A stretch of DNA of 64,000 nucleotides, taken from contig NZ_JAUFQQ010000005.1 in the NCBI RefSeq assembly GCF_030409845.1, positions 682,001 to 746,000 of the forward strand, given 5' to 3'. The first letter of the stretch is position 1, and each line of letters opens with the position of its first letter. Below, in pieces: positions 6,138-13,781 of the stretch. Source of the stretch: Flavobacterium branchiarum (GTDB taxonomy: Bacteria > Bacteroidota > Bacteroidia > Flavobacteriales > Flavobacteriaceae). Position numbers and translations under genes: made by a program. The notes beneath the pieces were generated by a model, which made no database searches, was not told where the DNA came from, and saw only the letters and a program-made list of their open reading frames with translations.

Positions 6138-8603
6138 ATGAATGAATACGACAAATCCTTTCAAAATTTATTAGAGTTCGAGAAATCATATGATGAATTT
6201 AAAAAAATGGATTTATCAGAAACAGACACAAGAAGTAAGATTCTTGATAAAATGTTAATTGATGTACTTGGTTGGACTGAATATGATATTGAAAGAGAAG
6301 GTTGGATTAGGGTTGGTTATTTTGATTATGAAATTAATACATCCTCTTTTCAATACGTAATTGAAGCAAAAAAGAATTTTGTAGAATTTAAACTTCCAGA
6401 AAAAGGAAATGAAGTAAATATCAAATCAATTTACGCAGGAAATAAAGAAGTTATAGACCAAATTCGCTCATATGTTGTAGAAAGAAGTTTAAGTTTTGGT
6501 GTTATTACAAATGGCACACAATTCATTGTTGGTCAATTTGCGAACACATTAGGAATAGATTGGAAAAATCAAAAATGTATTTTCTTTAAAGATTTAGATG
6601 ATATAAAAAGAAATTTTGATAAATTTTATGATTTACTACATAGACAATCTATTTGTAGATATGGAAAAATTAAAATAAATAAAACATCAAATATTGGTAA
6701 AACAATTGTCAAAGATTTTCCTTTAAAAAGGAAAAAAGTTGAATTAGTAAGGAATCAAATTAGTAAACAATTAGTTCCTATTATTAATCAAGTTTTTGTG
6801 GAAATTTATAATACAGAATCTTTAGAAGGAAAAAAAATTCTAACTAAATGCTATGTTCAAAATAAAGATGTTAAAAAATACAATTCAGAATTAGGCTATA
6901 TCTTTTCAGATGAGCCTCCAACTTTTGATAGTAGAATTGTTCCTGTTCAAAATACAGAAAACACGCAGAATCAAATTAAAGAACAAATTTTCAATGATGT
7001 TGGTTTTTTACCTGACCCAATTATTTTGATTGGCACTGCTGGAGCAGGAAAGACTACTTTTATAAAATATTTTACAGAAGTTTTACTGAACAATAAAAAT
7101 AAATCAAATCGTCCGTTTATTTATATAGATTTTAGACTTTTTACAAGTCAAATAGTTAGAGATACCAAATTTATTTATAATTCAATAATTGAACAAATTG
7201 AAAACGAATATCCTGAATTAAATCTTACAAAATATAATATACTCAAAATTATATATAAGAATGAAATTGATAAAAAAAAACAAGGAACTTGGTCATATTT
7301 ACTTAACGACGAAGATAAACTAAATGAAGCCATTTCAAAACTAATAGATGAAAACCAAAGTGATTCTCTAAAACATTTAATGAAAATTTCTGAATACCTT
7401 TTACATACTTGTAGAAAAAGAATGTGTATTGTATTCGATAATGCTGACCAACTTGATGATGCCGACCAAAAAGAAGTTTTTTTATTAGGTAATAGTATAA
7501 ACAGAAGTTTAAAATCCATTGTAATAATATCATTAAGAGAAGGTTATTTTTATAAATGGAAAAACAAACCCCCTTTCAATGCTTATCAATCGATAGTTTA
7601 TCACATTACGGCTCCGCCGTATAGCGATGTTATTGAGAAAAGAATTAAGTATGTAATGACACAATTTAATTTTCAAGAGTTAAGTTTGAGAGCAGAAAAC
7701 AAATTGGTAACTTTTCAAAATGGTAGTTTAGAACATTTATTCAAAAATCTATATGAAACTCTTTTTAATTCTAAAAATTCTGATGTAATGGAATTTTTAG
7801 AAGAAACATCATATCCAAATACCAGATTAGGATTAGAAATTTTTAAAAGTTTTTTATTATCAGGTCACTCAAAAATTACAGAATATATGTCTTTTGCATA
7901 CGGTATAGGAGAAGGAATTCCAATTTGGGAATTTTTCAAATCTATCGCCTTAGATTCTAATTTCTATTACGAAACAAATAAAAGTAAAATAGTAAATTTA
8001 TTTTATCCAAGTAAGTCTAATCGAAATCATTTTACAAAAATTAGAATTTTAAATTTATTGCATTTAAAACTAAAAAATTCTTCTAAACGAAAAGAATATT
8101 TTTTAATTTCTGAAATAACAAATGAATTTATAAAAGCTGGTTATACTATTGACATCATTGAAGAAGAATTACAAGAATTATTTGATTATAAGCTTATTTC
8201 CACATCTGAATATTCAGAAGATATTGAAGAGGAAACAACAATTGACTTAAATTCAATGATTTCAATAACATCAACTGGCGTTTATTACCTCAAATCTCTA
8301 ATTGGAAGGTTTCATTATATAGATTTGATACTTCAAGATACACCAATATATGATGATGACTTTTATAATGATTTAGCAAAAGTATTTCCAGATTCTGAAG
8401 AAAATGGGAATCGAAATTTAAGTCAAAGAAAATTATCAGTAGAAAAATTTGTAGATTATTTATCTTCACAAGAATTAAATGATAAGAAGTTTTTAGCGAA
8501 TTTTGAAGACAAAGAAATAATGTTTAATGTTTCTGGAAAAATATTCAATTCATTAAAAAAAGATATTGAAAAAATTCAGAAAGTAATTGTCAGAGAAAAA
8601 TAA
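6138..8603 (+). CDS. PD-(D/E)XK nuclease fused to P-loop NTPase (cassette 4)
   Basis: The protein has 821 residues. Residues 30-140 resemble the N-terminal nuclease domain of HsdR-like proteins: VLGWTEYDI, then D63, then VIEAKK with the Glu-x-Lys pair at 76-78. A Walker A motif GTAGAGKTT lies at about 299-307 and a Walker B-like CIVFDNAD near 430, followed by a long helical region. This is the layout of a STAND/KAP-type ATPase with an effector nuclease, typical of antiphage systems. No methylase is nearby, so it is not a classical restriction enzyme. It is the largest cassette, and its AT content matches the rest of the island. Nuclease assignment is moderately sure, NTPase sure; the defence role is inferred from architecture and context. 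Confidence 0.75.
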   Translation: MNEYDKSFQNLLEFEKSYDEFKKMDLSETDTRSKILDKMLIDVLGWTEYDIEREGWIRVGYFDYEINTSSFQYVIEAKKNFVEFKLPEKGNEVNIKSIYAGNKEVIDQIRSYVVERSLSFGVITNGTQFIVGQFANTLGIDWKNQKCIFFKDLDDIKRNFDKFYDLLHRQSICRYGKIKINKTSNIGKTIVKDFPLKRKKVELVRNQISKQLVPIINQVFVEIYNTESLEGKKILTKCYVQNKDVKKYNSELGYIFSDEPPTFDSRIVPVQNTENTQNQIKEQIFNDVGFLPDPIILIGTAGAGKTTFIKYFTEVLLNNKNKSNRPFIYIDFRLFTSQIVRDTKFIYNSIIEQIENEYPELNLTKYNILKIIYKNEIDKKKQGTWSYLLNDEDKLNEAISKLIDENQSDSLKHLMKISEYLLHTCRKRMCIVFDNADQLDDADQKEVFLLGNSINRSLKSIVIISLREGYFYKWKNKPPFNAYQSIVYHITAPPYSDVIEKRIKYVMTQFNFQELSLRAENKLVTFQNGSLEHLFKNLYETLFNSKNSDVMEFLEETSYPNTRLGLEIFKSFLLSGHSKITEYMSFAYGIGEGIPIWEFFKSIALDSNFYYETNKSKIVNLFYPSKSNRNHFTKIRILNLLHLKLKNSSKRKEYFLISEITNEFIKAGYTIDIIEEELQELFDYKLISTSEYSEDIEEETTIDLNSMISITSTGVYYLKSLIGRFHYIDLILQDTPIYDDDFYNDLAKVFPDSEENGNRNLSQRKLSVEKFVDYLSSQELNDKKFLANFEDKEIMFNVSGKIFNSLKKDIEKIQKVIVREK

Positions 8604-8606
8604 CAA

Positions 8607-8740
8607 CGCCTAACACTTGCTAAAAGTGATTTGGGCATTAGGCTGAATTTAAAAATGGTCTTGTATTTGGGAAGTTTAGGCAAATCCGAAAATAAGGCTT
8701 AATTTAATCCCAAACCTCTTCTAGCAAGGGAACGTTAGCG
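8607..8740 (+). repeat. attC-like site d
   Basis: Runs from GCCTAAC (8608-8614) to GTTAGCG (8734-8740), 133 bp, starting four bases after the stop codon of the ATPase gene. Family A interior, with arms ACTTGCTA and TAGCAAGG. The R'' box matches the 5' end of its own cassette over 8 of 8 bases. Confidence 0.85.
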
Positions 8741-8781
8741 GTCAGTTGACAGCAGAACGGGATAAAAAACAATGAAATACG

Positions 8782-8880
8782 ATGAAAATAGTAAGAAAAA
8801 TAAAATCTTGGTGGGATAAATTTATATGTCCTAAATGTGGAGAAGTTGCGAAGTTTTGTAAATGTCCAGGTGGGTGCTAA
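8782..8880 (+). CDS. Tiny zinc-ribbon-like protein (cassette 5, first gene)
   Basis: A 32-residue frame, ATG at 8782 and TAA at 8880. It is basic at the N terminus (KIVRKIKSWWDKF), then carries CPKC, CKC and a final C in close spacing, which looks like a miniature metal-binding knuckle. It starts 42 bases after the core of site d and ends 22 bases before the next gene, so it fits as the first gene of a two-gene cassette. No family recognised; the Cys pattern is the main reason to think it is real. Confidence 0.45.
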   Translation: MKIVRKIKSWWDKFICPKCGEVAKFCKCPGGC

Positions 8881-8902
8881 TATAAAATTTAATTAATAAC
8901 AA

Positions 8903-9214
8903 ATGAAAAAAGATAGAATAATTAAATTAACTGAAATTTTATTAAAAGTAGATCTAGGGTGGGCATTTTTTAATCCTCCTACAAGGTATAAAGTTGGAGA
9001 AATTGAAATTTTTGTGGATGTAAAAAAAATTAGCAGTTTTTCTAGAATCAACCCAAAAAACGAAGAAGTAGGTTTTTTTAATAGTATTAGCTACCCTGAA
9101 AATCCAATAAATATAAATTTAGAACCTATCACTTATTTAGAAATAGTAGGAGGGAGAAATATTTATGTCAAAGAAACTCCAGAAACTATAAAAAGATTAA
9201 TGGAGGAAAACTAA
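8903..9214 (+). CDS. Hypothetical protein, 103 residues (cassette 5)
   Basis: No signal peptide or membrane segment is visible, and I do not recognise the family. The sequence looks like a compact alpha/beta protein: an N-terminal helix (KLTEILLKVDLGW), a central FINP-rich part and strands around TYLEIVGGRNIYVKET. It is framed by sites d and e, whose facing boxes GTTAGCGGT (8734) and ACCGCTAAC (9375) are perfectly complementary. The 160 bases between its stop and site e contain only AT-rich sequence. Confidence 0.6.
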   Translation: MKKDRIIKLTEILLKVDLGWAFFNPPTRYKVGEIEIFVDVKKISSFSRINPKNEEVGFFNSISYPENPININLEPITYLEIVGGRNIYVKETPETIKRLMEEN

Positions 9215-9374
9215 AAAAGATTAACCCTAATTAATTTTAATTTTGTATGTATTTTCATTTCTTGTAATTTAGAATTGTACTAAAAAATCTATATATAAAG
9301 TTATCAATTAAATTAATGAAAAGAAAAATAGATTTAAAAATTGGAATATAAATACAGATTAAATACACAACCGA

Positions 9375-9510
9375 ACCGCTAACACTTGCTACAAGAGATT
9401 TGGGCATTTGGCTTAATTTAAAAATGGTCTTGTATTTGGGATGTTTAGGCAAATCCGAAAGATTAGTCATTTTTAATCCCCAAACCTCTTGTAGCAAGGG
9501 AACGTTAGTG
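9375..9510 (+). repeat. attC-like site e
   Basis: R'' box CGCTAAC at 9377-9383, core GTTAGTG at 9504-9510, 134 bp, family A. The arms ACTTGCTACAAG and CTTGTAGCAAGG are complementary over 11 bases. It has the best preserved arms of the series. Confidence 0.85.
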
Positions 9511-9556
9511 GCAAGCATCGCGCGACACTCAAAAAAAACTAACACAATTTTAATTA

Positions 9557-10255
9557 ATGGTTGAAAACTACACAGAAGAAGTTCTAAAGGCAAGACAAAT
9601 TTCACAGCAAGCGATTGAAAAAGAATATCCTAATGTTTTGGAACTATTAAAATTAATGGATGAATATATCGTATCATTAATAAACCGTTTTGAAAGTGTA
9701 AGTGGAATGGGAGAAATTGACAATTACAAATTAGCTTTGATTGTCTCATTCATTAGAACGCAATTAATTATTAGTGAACATATTCTCAATAGTGAGTTAA
9801 TTGAAGTTACTATTTTAGAAAGAAAACAAATAGAATTGATTGCGAGATTATCCGAAATCGATAAGAAGACTAACAACAAAGAAGGTCTACATAAATTAAA
9901 AGGTAAAACACCAAATATTGGAAATGGAAATGTAAGTGAGAACTTAAAAAACATGTATGGAATGTTTTCTGAAATAGCTCATTCTTCAAAAACAGAACCA
10001 TTTGCATTGATAGCGGAAAATACAGATAATGACACAATTGGATATAGCGTTTTACCTGAATATAATTCAACAAATACAATTGTTGCTTTAGGTAATCATA
10101 TTCAGCTATTTTTTGATTTCGTCATTTATATGTTTAGTTTTCAAGAAGCATTTATTCCAAGTTACACCAATGATGATGATGATATGGAATTAATAAACAA
10201 TCTGATAGAAAAAGGTAAACTCGCAAAACTTTCAGTATTTGATAGGTTTAAATAA
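9557..10255 (+). CDS. Hypothetical all-helical protein, 232 residues (cassette 6)
   Basis: A mostly helical, soluble, acidic protein with no signal peptide. Helices at about residues 25-45 and 60-105 (IRTQLIISEHILNSE) and a later segment YGMFSEIAHSS recall DUF5677/HEPN-like helical proteins found in phage-defence neighbourhoods, but the HEPN RxxxxH motif is not evident, so I leave the function open. The start at the ATG 47 bases past the core of site e is the first available. Framed by GTTAGTGGC (9504) and GCCACTAAC (10282), complementary over 9 of 9 bases. Confidence 0.65.
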   Translation: MVENYTEEVLKARQISQQAIEKEYPNVLELLKLMDEYIVSLINRFESVSGMGEIDNYKLALIVSFIRTQLIISEHILNSELIEVTILERKQIELIARLSEIDKKTNNKEGLHKLKGKTPNIGNGNVSENLKNMYGMFSEIAHSSKTEPFALIAENTDNDTIGYSVLPEYNSTNTIVALGNHIQLFFDFVIYMFSFQEAFIPSYTNDDDDMELINNLIEKGKLAKLSVFDRFK

Positions 10256-10281
10256 AACAAATTAGGAAAAGATAAATGCCA

Positions 10282-10415
10282 GCCACTAACAGGCGTTTGG
10301 CAAGATTGCGAATTTTATAGTAAATTCACGTTTACATTTCGCAAGAAATTTTATCTTTAACAGAAAATAATCGGTTCCGAACTTCGCAACCTCGCCAAGC
10401 GCCTGAACGTTATAC
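10282..10415 (+). repeat. attC-like site f
   Basis: R'' box CACTAAC at 10284-10290, core GTTATAC at 10409-10415, 132 bp. Arms GCGTTTGGC and CGCCAAGCGC. The interior matches site b (family B) rather than its immediate neighbours e and g. Confidence 0.85.
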
Positions 10416-10429
10416 AGCATATTTGCGAA

Positions 10430-10804
10430 ATGAAAAACCTCGGTAGAAAAAATCAGATTATGGATAAATATAACTTTAACAACAAGAAATTTGCATTAAT
10501 TGAAAACTCTGAAAGTGGACAAGTAAATTCTGAAACTGTTTTTGAATATAACCAAAATGGAAATCTTGTAACTGCCGATTATTTTGGAGGAACTATAAAA
10601 TATGGGAAGATTATTGCTGAGCTGAAAGACGATGAACTAAATATGCTTTATCAATGTTTGACAACAGATAATTTATTGAAAGCGGGAAAAGCAATAGCTA
10701 AAATTTCTTTGAACGAAAATGGAAAACTAAAACTGAGTTTAAATTGGGAATGGCTAACAAACAGAAACGAAAAAGGCCAATCTGAATACATTGAAATTAA
10801 CTAA
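10430..10804 (+). CDS. Hypothetical protein, 124 residues (cassette 7)
   Basis: A small soluble protein, strand-rich, opening with YNFNNKKFALIENSESGQVNSET and containing an extended SADYFGG-like turn (VTADYFGGTIKYG). No known domain recognised, though short beta-barrel proteins of this kind are common orphan cassette products in Bacteroidetes islands. The ATG at 10430 lies 14 bases after the core of site f; a second ATG at 10460 is possible. Cassette boxes GTTATAC and GTATAAC (10910) match over 7 bases. Confidence 0.6.
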   Translation: MKNLGRKNQIMDKYNFNNKKFALIENSESGQVNSETVFEYNQNGNLVTADYFGGTIKYGKIIAELKDDELNMLYQCLTTDNLLKAGKAIAKISLNENGKLKLSLNWEWLTNRNEKGQSEYIEIN

Positions 10805-10909
10805 CCGAATAAGCACAAATTGAAAGTACAAAAAAGTTTGTGAAATATACACTTTGAGCCGAACTTAATCGATTAGATAATGGACAAACTTTGTGGTTAA
10901 AAAAACGCC

Positions 10910-11042
10910 GTATAACACTTGCTACAATAGATTTGGGCAATTGGCTTAATTTGAAAATGGTTTTATACTTGGGAGGATTGGGCAAATCCGAAAATAAGGC
11001 TTAATTTAATCCCAAACCCTCTGTAGTAGCGGGACGTTACTG
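10910..11042 (+). repeat. attC-like site g
   Basis: R'' box GTATAAC at 10910-10916, core GTTACTG at 11036-11042, 133 bp, family A. The right arm is slightly decayed (CTGTAGTAGCGGG instead of CTTGTAGCAAGGG). Confidence 0.8.
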
Positions 11043-11162
11043 GCTAGTTATGAGAAAATCGGAATTCCGACAAAACAAAAACACTGTGAAAACTCAACAT
11101 TAAAGTTAGTGATTGATATATTTGGGAAATTAGTTTTGAATAAAAAAATATCCATATTCAAT

Positions 11163-11606
11163 ATGAAAAAAAATATTATAATGTTATTCTTAATAATGAA
11201 TATTGCAGTGATATATTCCCAATCACCTGTAGAAGATGATCATCTTCTTGTAAAAGCTTTTTATGGAGAAAAAGTAATTGTAAATAAAACAGTAGTATCG
11301 TATACAGTCACAGGTAAAACAACTTATTCTAATATCAATATTCCATTCAATATTTTTATTACTTCAAATGACCTATCGGGCACTATAAGGATTAATTCTA
11401 AAAAATTACGTGAAGATATTATGTTGAGATTTAAATGTATCCATAAAAAAATGACATATCTTGGTCTTAGGTATAGTTTTTATGATGATTATGATGAAGT
11501 AGCCTCATATACAATTCCCAAAGACGGAAGTCATCAAGAATTGTACATATCGTTTAAAGATGGTAGTTCCTATCTTTTTACAATTTCAAAGTATGACCAA
11601 TTGTAA
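11163..11606 (+). CDS. Small exported protein (cassette 8)
   Basis: The preferred start is the ATG at 11163 (147 residues), because the sequence from there, MKKNIIMLFLIMNIAVIYSQ, is a clean signal peptide with a cleavage site after Ser-Gln or nearby. A frame-compatible start at 11109 would bury it. The mature part is about 125 residues, strand-rich, with no Cys and no recognised domain; it could be a periplasmic beta protein. Framed by sites g and h. Roughly 280 bases between its stop and site h hold no gene. Confidence 0.6.
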   Translation: MKKNIIMLFLIMNIAVIYSQSPVEDDHLLVKAFYGEKVIVNKTVVSYTVTGKTTYSNINIPFNIFITSNDLSGTIRINSKKLREDIMLRFKCIHKKMTYLGLRYSFYDDYDEVASYTIPKDGSHQELYISFKDGSSYLFTISKYDQL

Positions 11607-11884
11607 TTTTTTTTCATACTTTTCAGTACAATACTTAAAAACGTTTCGCTACAAATCTAAAACTAAAATTCGAAACCGAAAATTTGGATTATCAAAGGGA
11701 TTGAAATTCTGAAGTGTTAAATTCAGAACTTGATTTTTTTTTGCGCAATATTTATAAAACGAAAAGTAGATAATTGAAAATAAAACCTCGAATTAAGAGC
11801 AGAAAAGCCGAAATATGAAAGTTGGATTAAGCCAACAGAAGCGTGAAAAATTTACGGTTTAATTGTAATTTCGACAAAATAACC

Positions 11885-12018
11885 AGCCAGTATCACACGC
11901 TACAAGAAATTTGGGCATTTTACTTAATGGAAAAATTGGTTTTTATTTGAAAAATTTGGTGAATCCGAAAGATAACGCTGATTTAATCCCAACTGCTTGT
12001 AGCGCAAGAACGTTAGGT
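11885..12018 (+). repeat. attC-like site h
   Basis: The R'' box reads CAGTATC at 11888-11894 where consensus would be CAGTAAC. The core is GTTAGGT at 12012-12018. About 131 bp with arms CGCTACAAG and CTTGTAGCG. The interior differs from families A and B, making a third variant. The 10-base box AGCCAGTATC still matches its cassette's start GTTACTGGCT at 9 of 10 positions. Confidence 0.75.
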
Positions 12019-12043
12019 ACCATTCCACAAAACACTTTAAAAA

Positions 12044-12907
12044 ATGACATGTAAACTATGTAATCTTAACAAAGAATTAAGAGAAAGTCACATTATCCCG
12101 AAATGTATTTTCAGATGGCTTAAAGATTCTGGCGGAGATTATTTTAGAAGTCCAGAAACTTCAAACAGAAGATTACATGATGGTATTAAACCGAGAATGC
12201 TTTGTAATGAATGTGAGGGAATATTCTCCAAATTAGAAACTGATTTTTCATCCAAAATTTTTTATCCACATGTAAAAAAAGGGCAAACAACTTTTGAATA
12301 TAATGCTAATCTTTTCAAATTTTCCGTATCAATTCTTTGGAGAGTTTTATGTCAAGAATACTCATCGTTAAGTTCATACCCAAATTTTAGTCAAGAATTA
12401 TACGATGCCGAAAAAGAGTGGCGAAGTTTTTTATTCAGCGGTAAGAAATTGGAGAACATTAATGAAATTCATTTAATTTTCACAACTCATTCACTCAATT
12501 ACAACATTCAGCCGGTAGAAAATTTTTTATATTATCATGCAAGAGGAATTGATGCAAGCGTCTATTCAAATTCACATTTTAGTTTTATTTACGCTAAATT
12601 AGCAAGAGTCATAATTATTGGTGAAATAGCTAATAAAAGTTCTTTTAAATTTTCTAATAATGTAATAACTGAAAGTCCAGGCAATCTCGATACGGAAAAA
12701 ACTAAACTTGAAGAACTTACAAAAGCTTACATGATAAATCGTCTCAAAAAAATAAATACTCAATTCGATCAAATATCGGAAAATCAGAAAAGAGTTGTAT
12801 TTGAATATGCCGACAAACAAATGAAACAATCAGAGAATACAGAAATGTATAAAATAAACATGGCGCAACTAAAAATGTCAATTGACGAGAATTTTCTAGA
12901 TTTCTAA
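12044..12907 (+). CDS. HNH-like zinc-binding protein (cassette 9)
   Basis: The protein has 287 residues. It opens with CKLCNLNKELRESHIIPK and then, about 35 residues later, LCNECE. The two CxxC pairs around a Ser-His-Ile-Ile-Pro motif are typical of an HNH/treble-clef nuclease-like domain often found in defence islands. The remaining 200 residues are helical and probably bind the substrate or partner. The second catalytic His/Asn is not clearly identifiable, so catalysis is uncertain. Last cassette of the second island; boxes GTTAGGTACC (12012) and GGCACCTAAC (12913) pair at 9 of 10 bases. Confidence 0.65.
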   Translation: MTCKLCNLNKELRESHIIPKCIFRWLKDSGGDYFRSPETSNRRLHDGIKPRMLCNECEGIFSKLETDFSSKIFYPHVKKGQTTFEYNANLFKFSVSILWRVLCQEYSSLSSYPNFSQELYDAEKEWRSFLFSGKKLENINEIHLIFTTHSLNYNIQPVENFLYYHARGIDASVYSNSHFSFIYAKLARVIIIGEIANKSSFKFSNNVITESPGNLDTEKTKLEELTKAYMINRLKKINTQFDQISENQKRVVFEYADKQMKQSENTEMYKINMAQLKMSIDENFLDF

Positions 12908-12912
12908 AGAAC

Positions 12913-12960
12913 GGCACCTAACAGCTATTTTGCAAGATTGGGCATTTAGTCGAATTACCG
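12913..12960 (+). repeat. Truncated attC-like half-site i'
   Basis: GGCACCTAAC and the left arm are present (TTTTGCAAGATTGGGC), but the right arm and core have been replaced by the right-end repeat. This repeats the arrangement at 4187. Confidence 0.6.
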
Positions 12961-12983
12961 TTTATACAAATTTTATTTTTTCT

Positions 12984-13190
12984 TAAATTAAAAAGTAAGC
13001 ACATACAAATTATTTTTACTGTCATTAATTACTCTTTCCTTTATTAAAAAATTACATCTTTTGTACACCTCTACCCTCTTAATGCCTTATAAATAAAGGA
13101 AAGTTAGATATTGCATCGGAAAACAACATATAATAACTTCCTGTTTTCATTAATAGTTGTAACAAAATATTGCAGAAAAATAACAAAAAG
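12984..13190 (+). repeat. Right-end repeat, copy 2, and right attachment site
   Basis: 12984-13122 repeats the block at 4241-4360. It contains a perfect 12-bp inverted repeat CTTTCCTTTATT (13034) / AATAAAGGAAAG (13092), then GTTAGAT, then TGCATCGGA at 13112-13120. From there to about 13185 the sequence follows the original mnmE 3' flank (bases 419-490), which ends partway through a terminator arm. This is the right boundary of the second island. Confidence 0.7.
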
Positions 13191-13781
13191 AGGGTTATCG
13201 AAACTAGTATTTGAATCAGAAGGAAATCAACAATCCCAAAATTATATAACCAAATTACAAAAAAATTGAAACATAGTTGTCACTGACTTAAGCATCTACA
13301 GGGCAGTAATTATTTGTCTTTTTGTAGTCAAAAGAATTATCCAGATGACTTCCAAACAATACTATCTCTTTTTCATCCGTGATTCAATCAATGGTATAAA
13401 TTTAAAGACCCAGAGCTGAATTGTCGAATGATAGCTTTAGGATAGCAATGACCTTGGGTATTCATTTAATATATTTTGAAGTTCTAAAAATAATAGTTAT
13501 TAAATAGAAGCGACTGAACCAGGTTAATTCATTAAATAAAATACCAATCTAAAAAACTACAAATTTAATAATTTACAGATTTTATATCTTTCACAAAAGT
13601 GGTTTTGCTAAGGAATAATAAAACCTTAAAAATATTATTTTTTTCAATTTCAACTCGTGTTGAAGATTGTGGTTTATATTTGTTTCCAAAATTGATTTTA
13701 GCTACTTTTAAAAAATTAATAGTTTTTGTGACCCCAATTTTTCAAAACGAGTATTTTTCCAAATAGTTATTTCGTCTTATT
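13191..13781. other. Intergenic region without a recognisable gene
   Basis: No open frame of useful length and no clear repeat. The last 120 bases upstream of the kinase gene at 13782 contain a TATATTTG -7 box (about 13675-13682) that could be its promoter, but the matching -33 TTG is not well spaced. Confidence 0.5.

Noticed and set aside
9255..9605. Minus-strand open frame across the attC-like site at 9377
   Set aside because: It runs through the palindrome and into the next cassette gene, and its product has no recognisable features.
2639..12018. The inter-gene palindromes as ordinary rho-independent terminators or REP-type repeats
   Set aside because: They lack T runs, are 131-134 bp long, and their flanking boxes match in the cassette-specific way; terminators would not do so.
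1..13190. An integrase, transposase or phage gene that could mobilise the island
   Set aside because: No such motif was seen in any frame; the Fic, nuclease and HNH-like proteins are not recombinases. The recombinase may be elsewhere.
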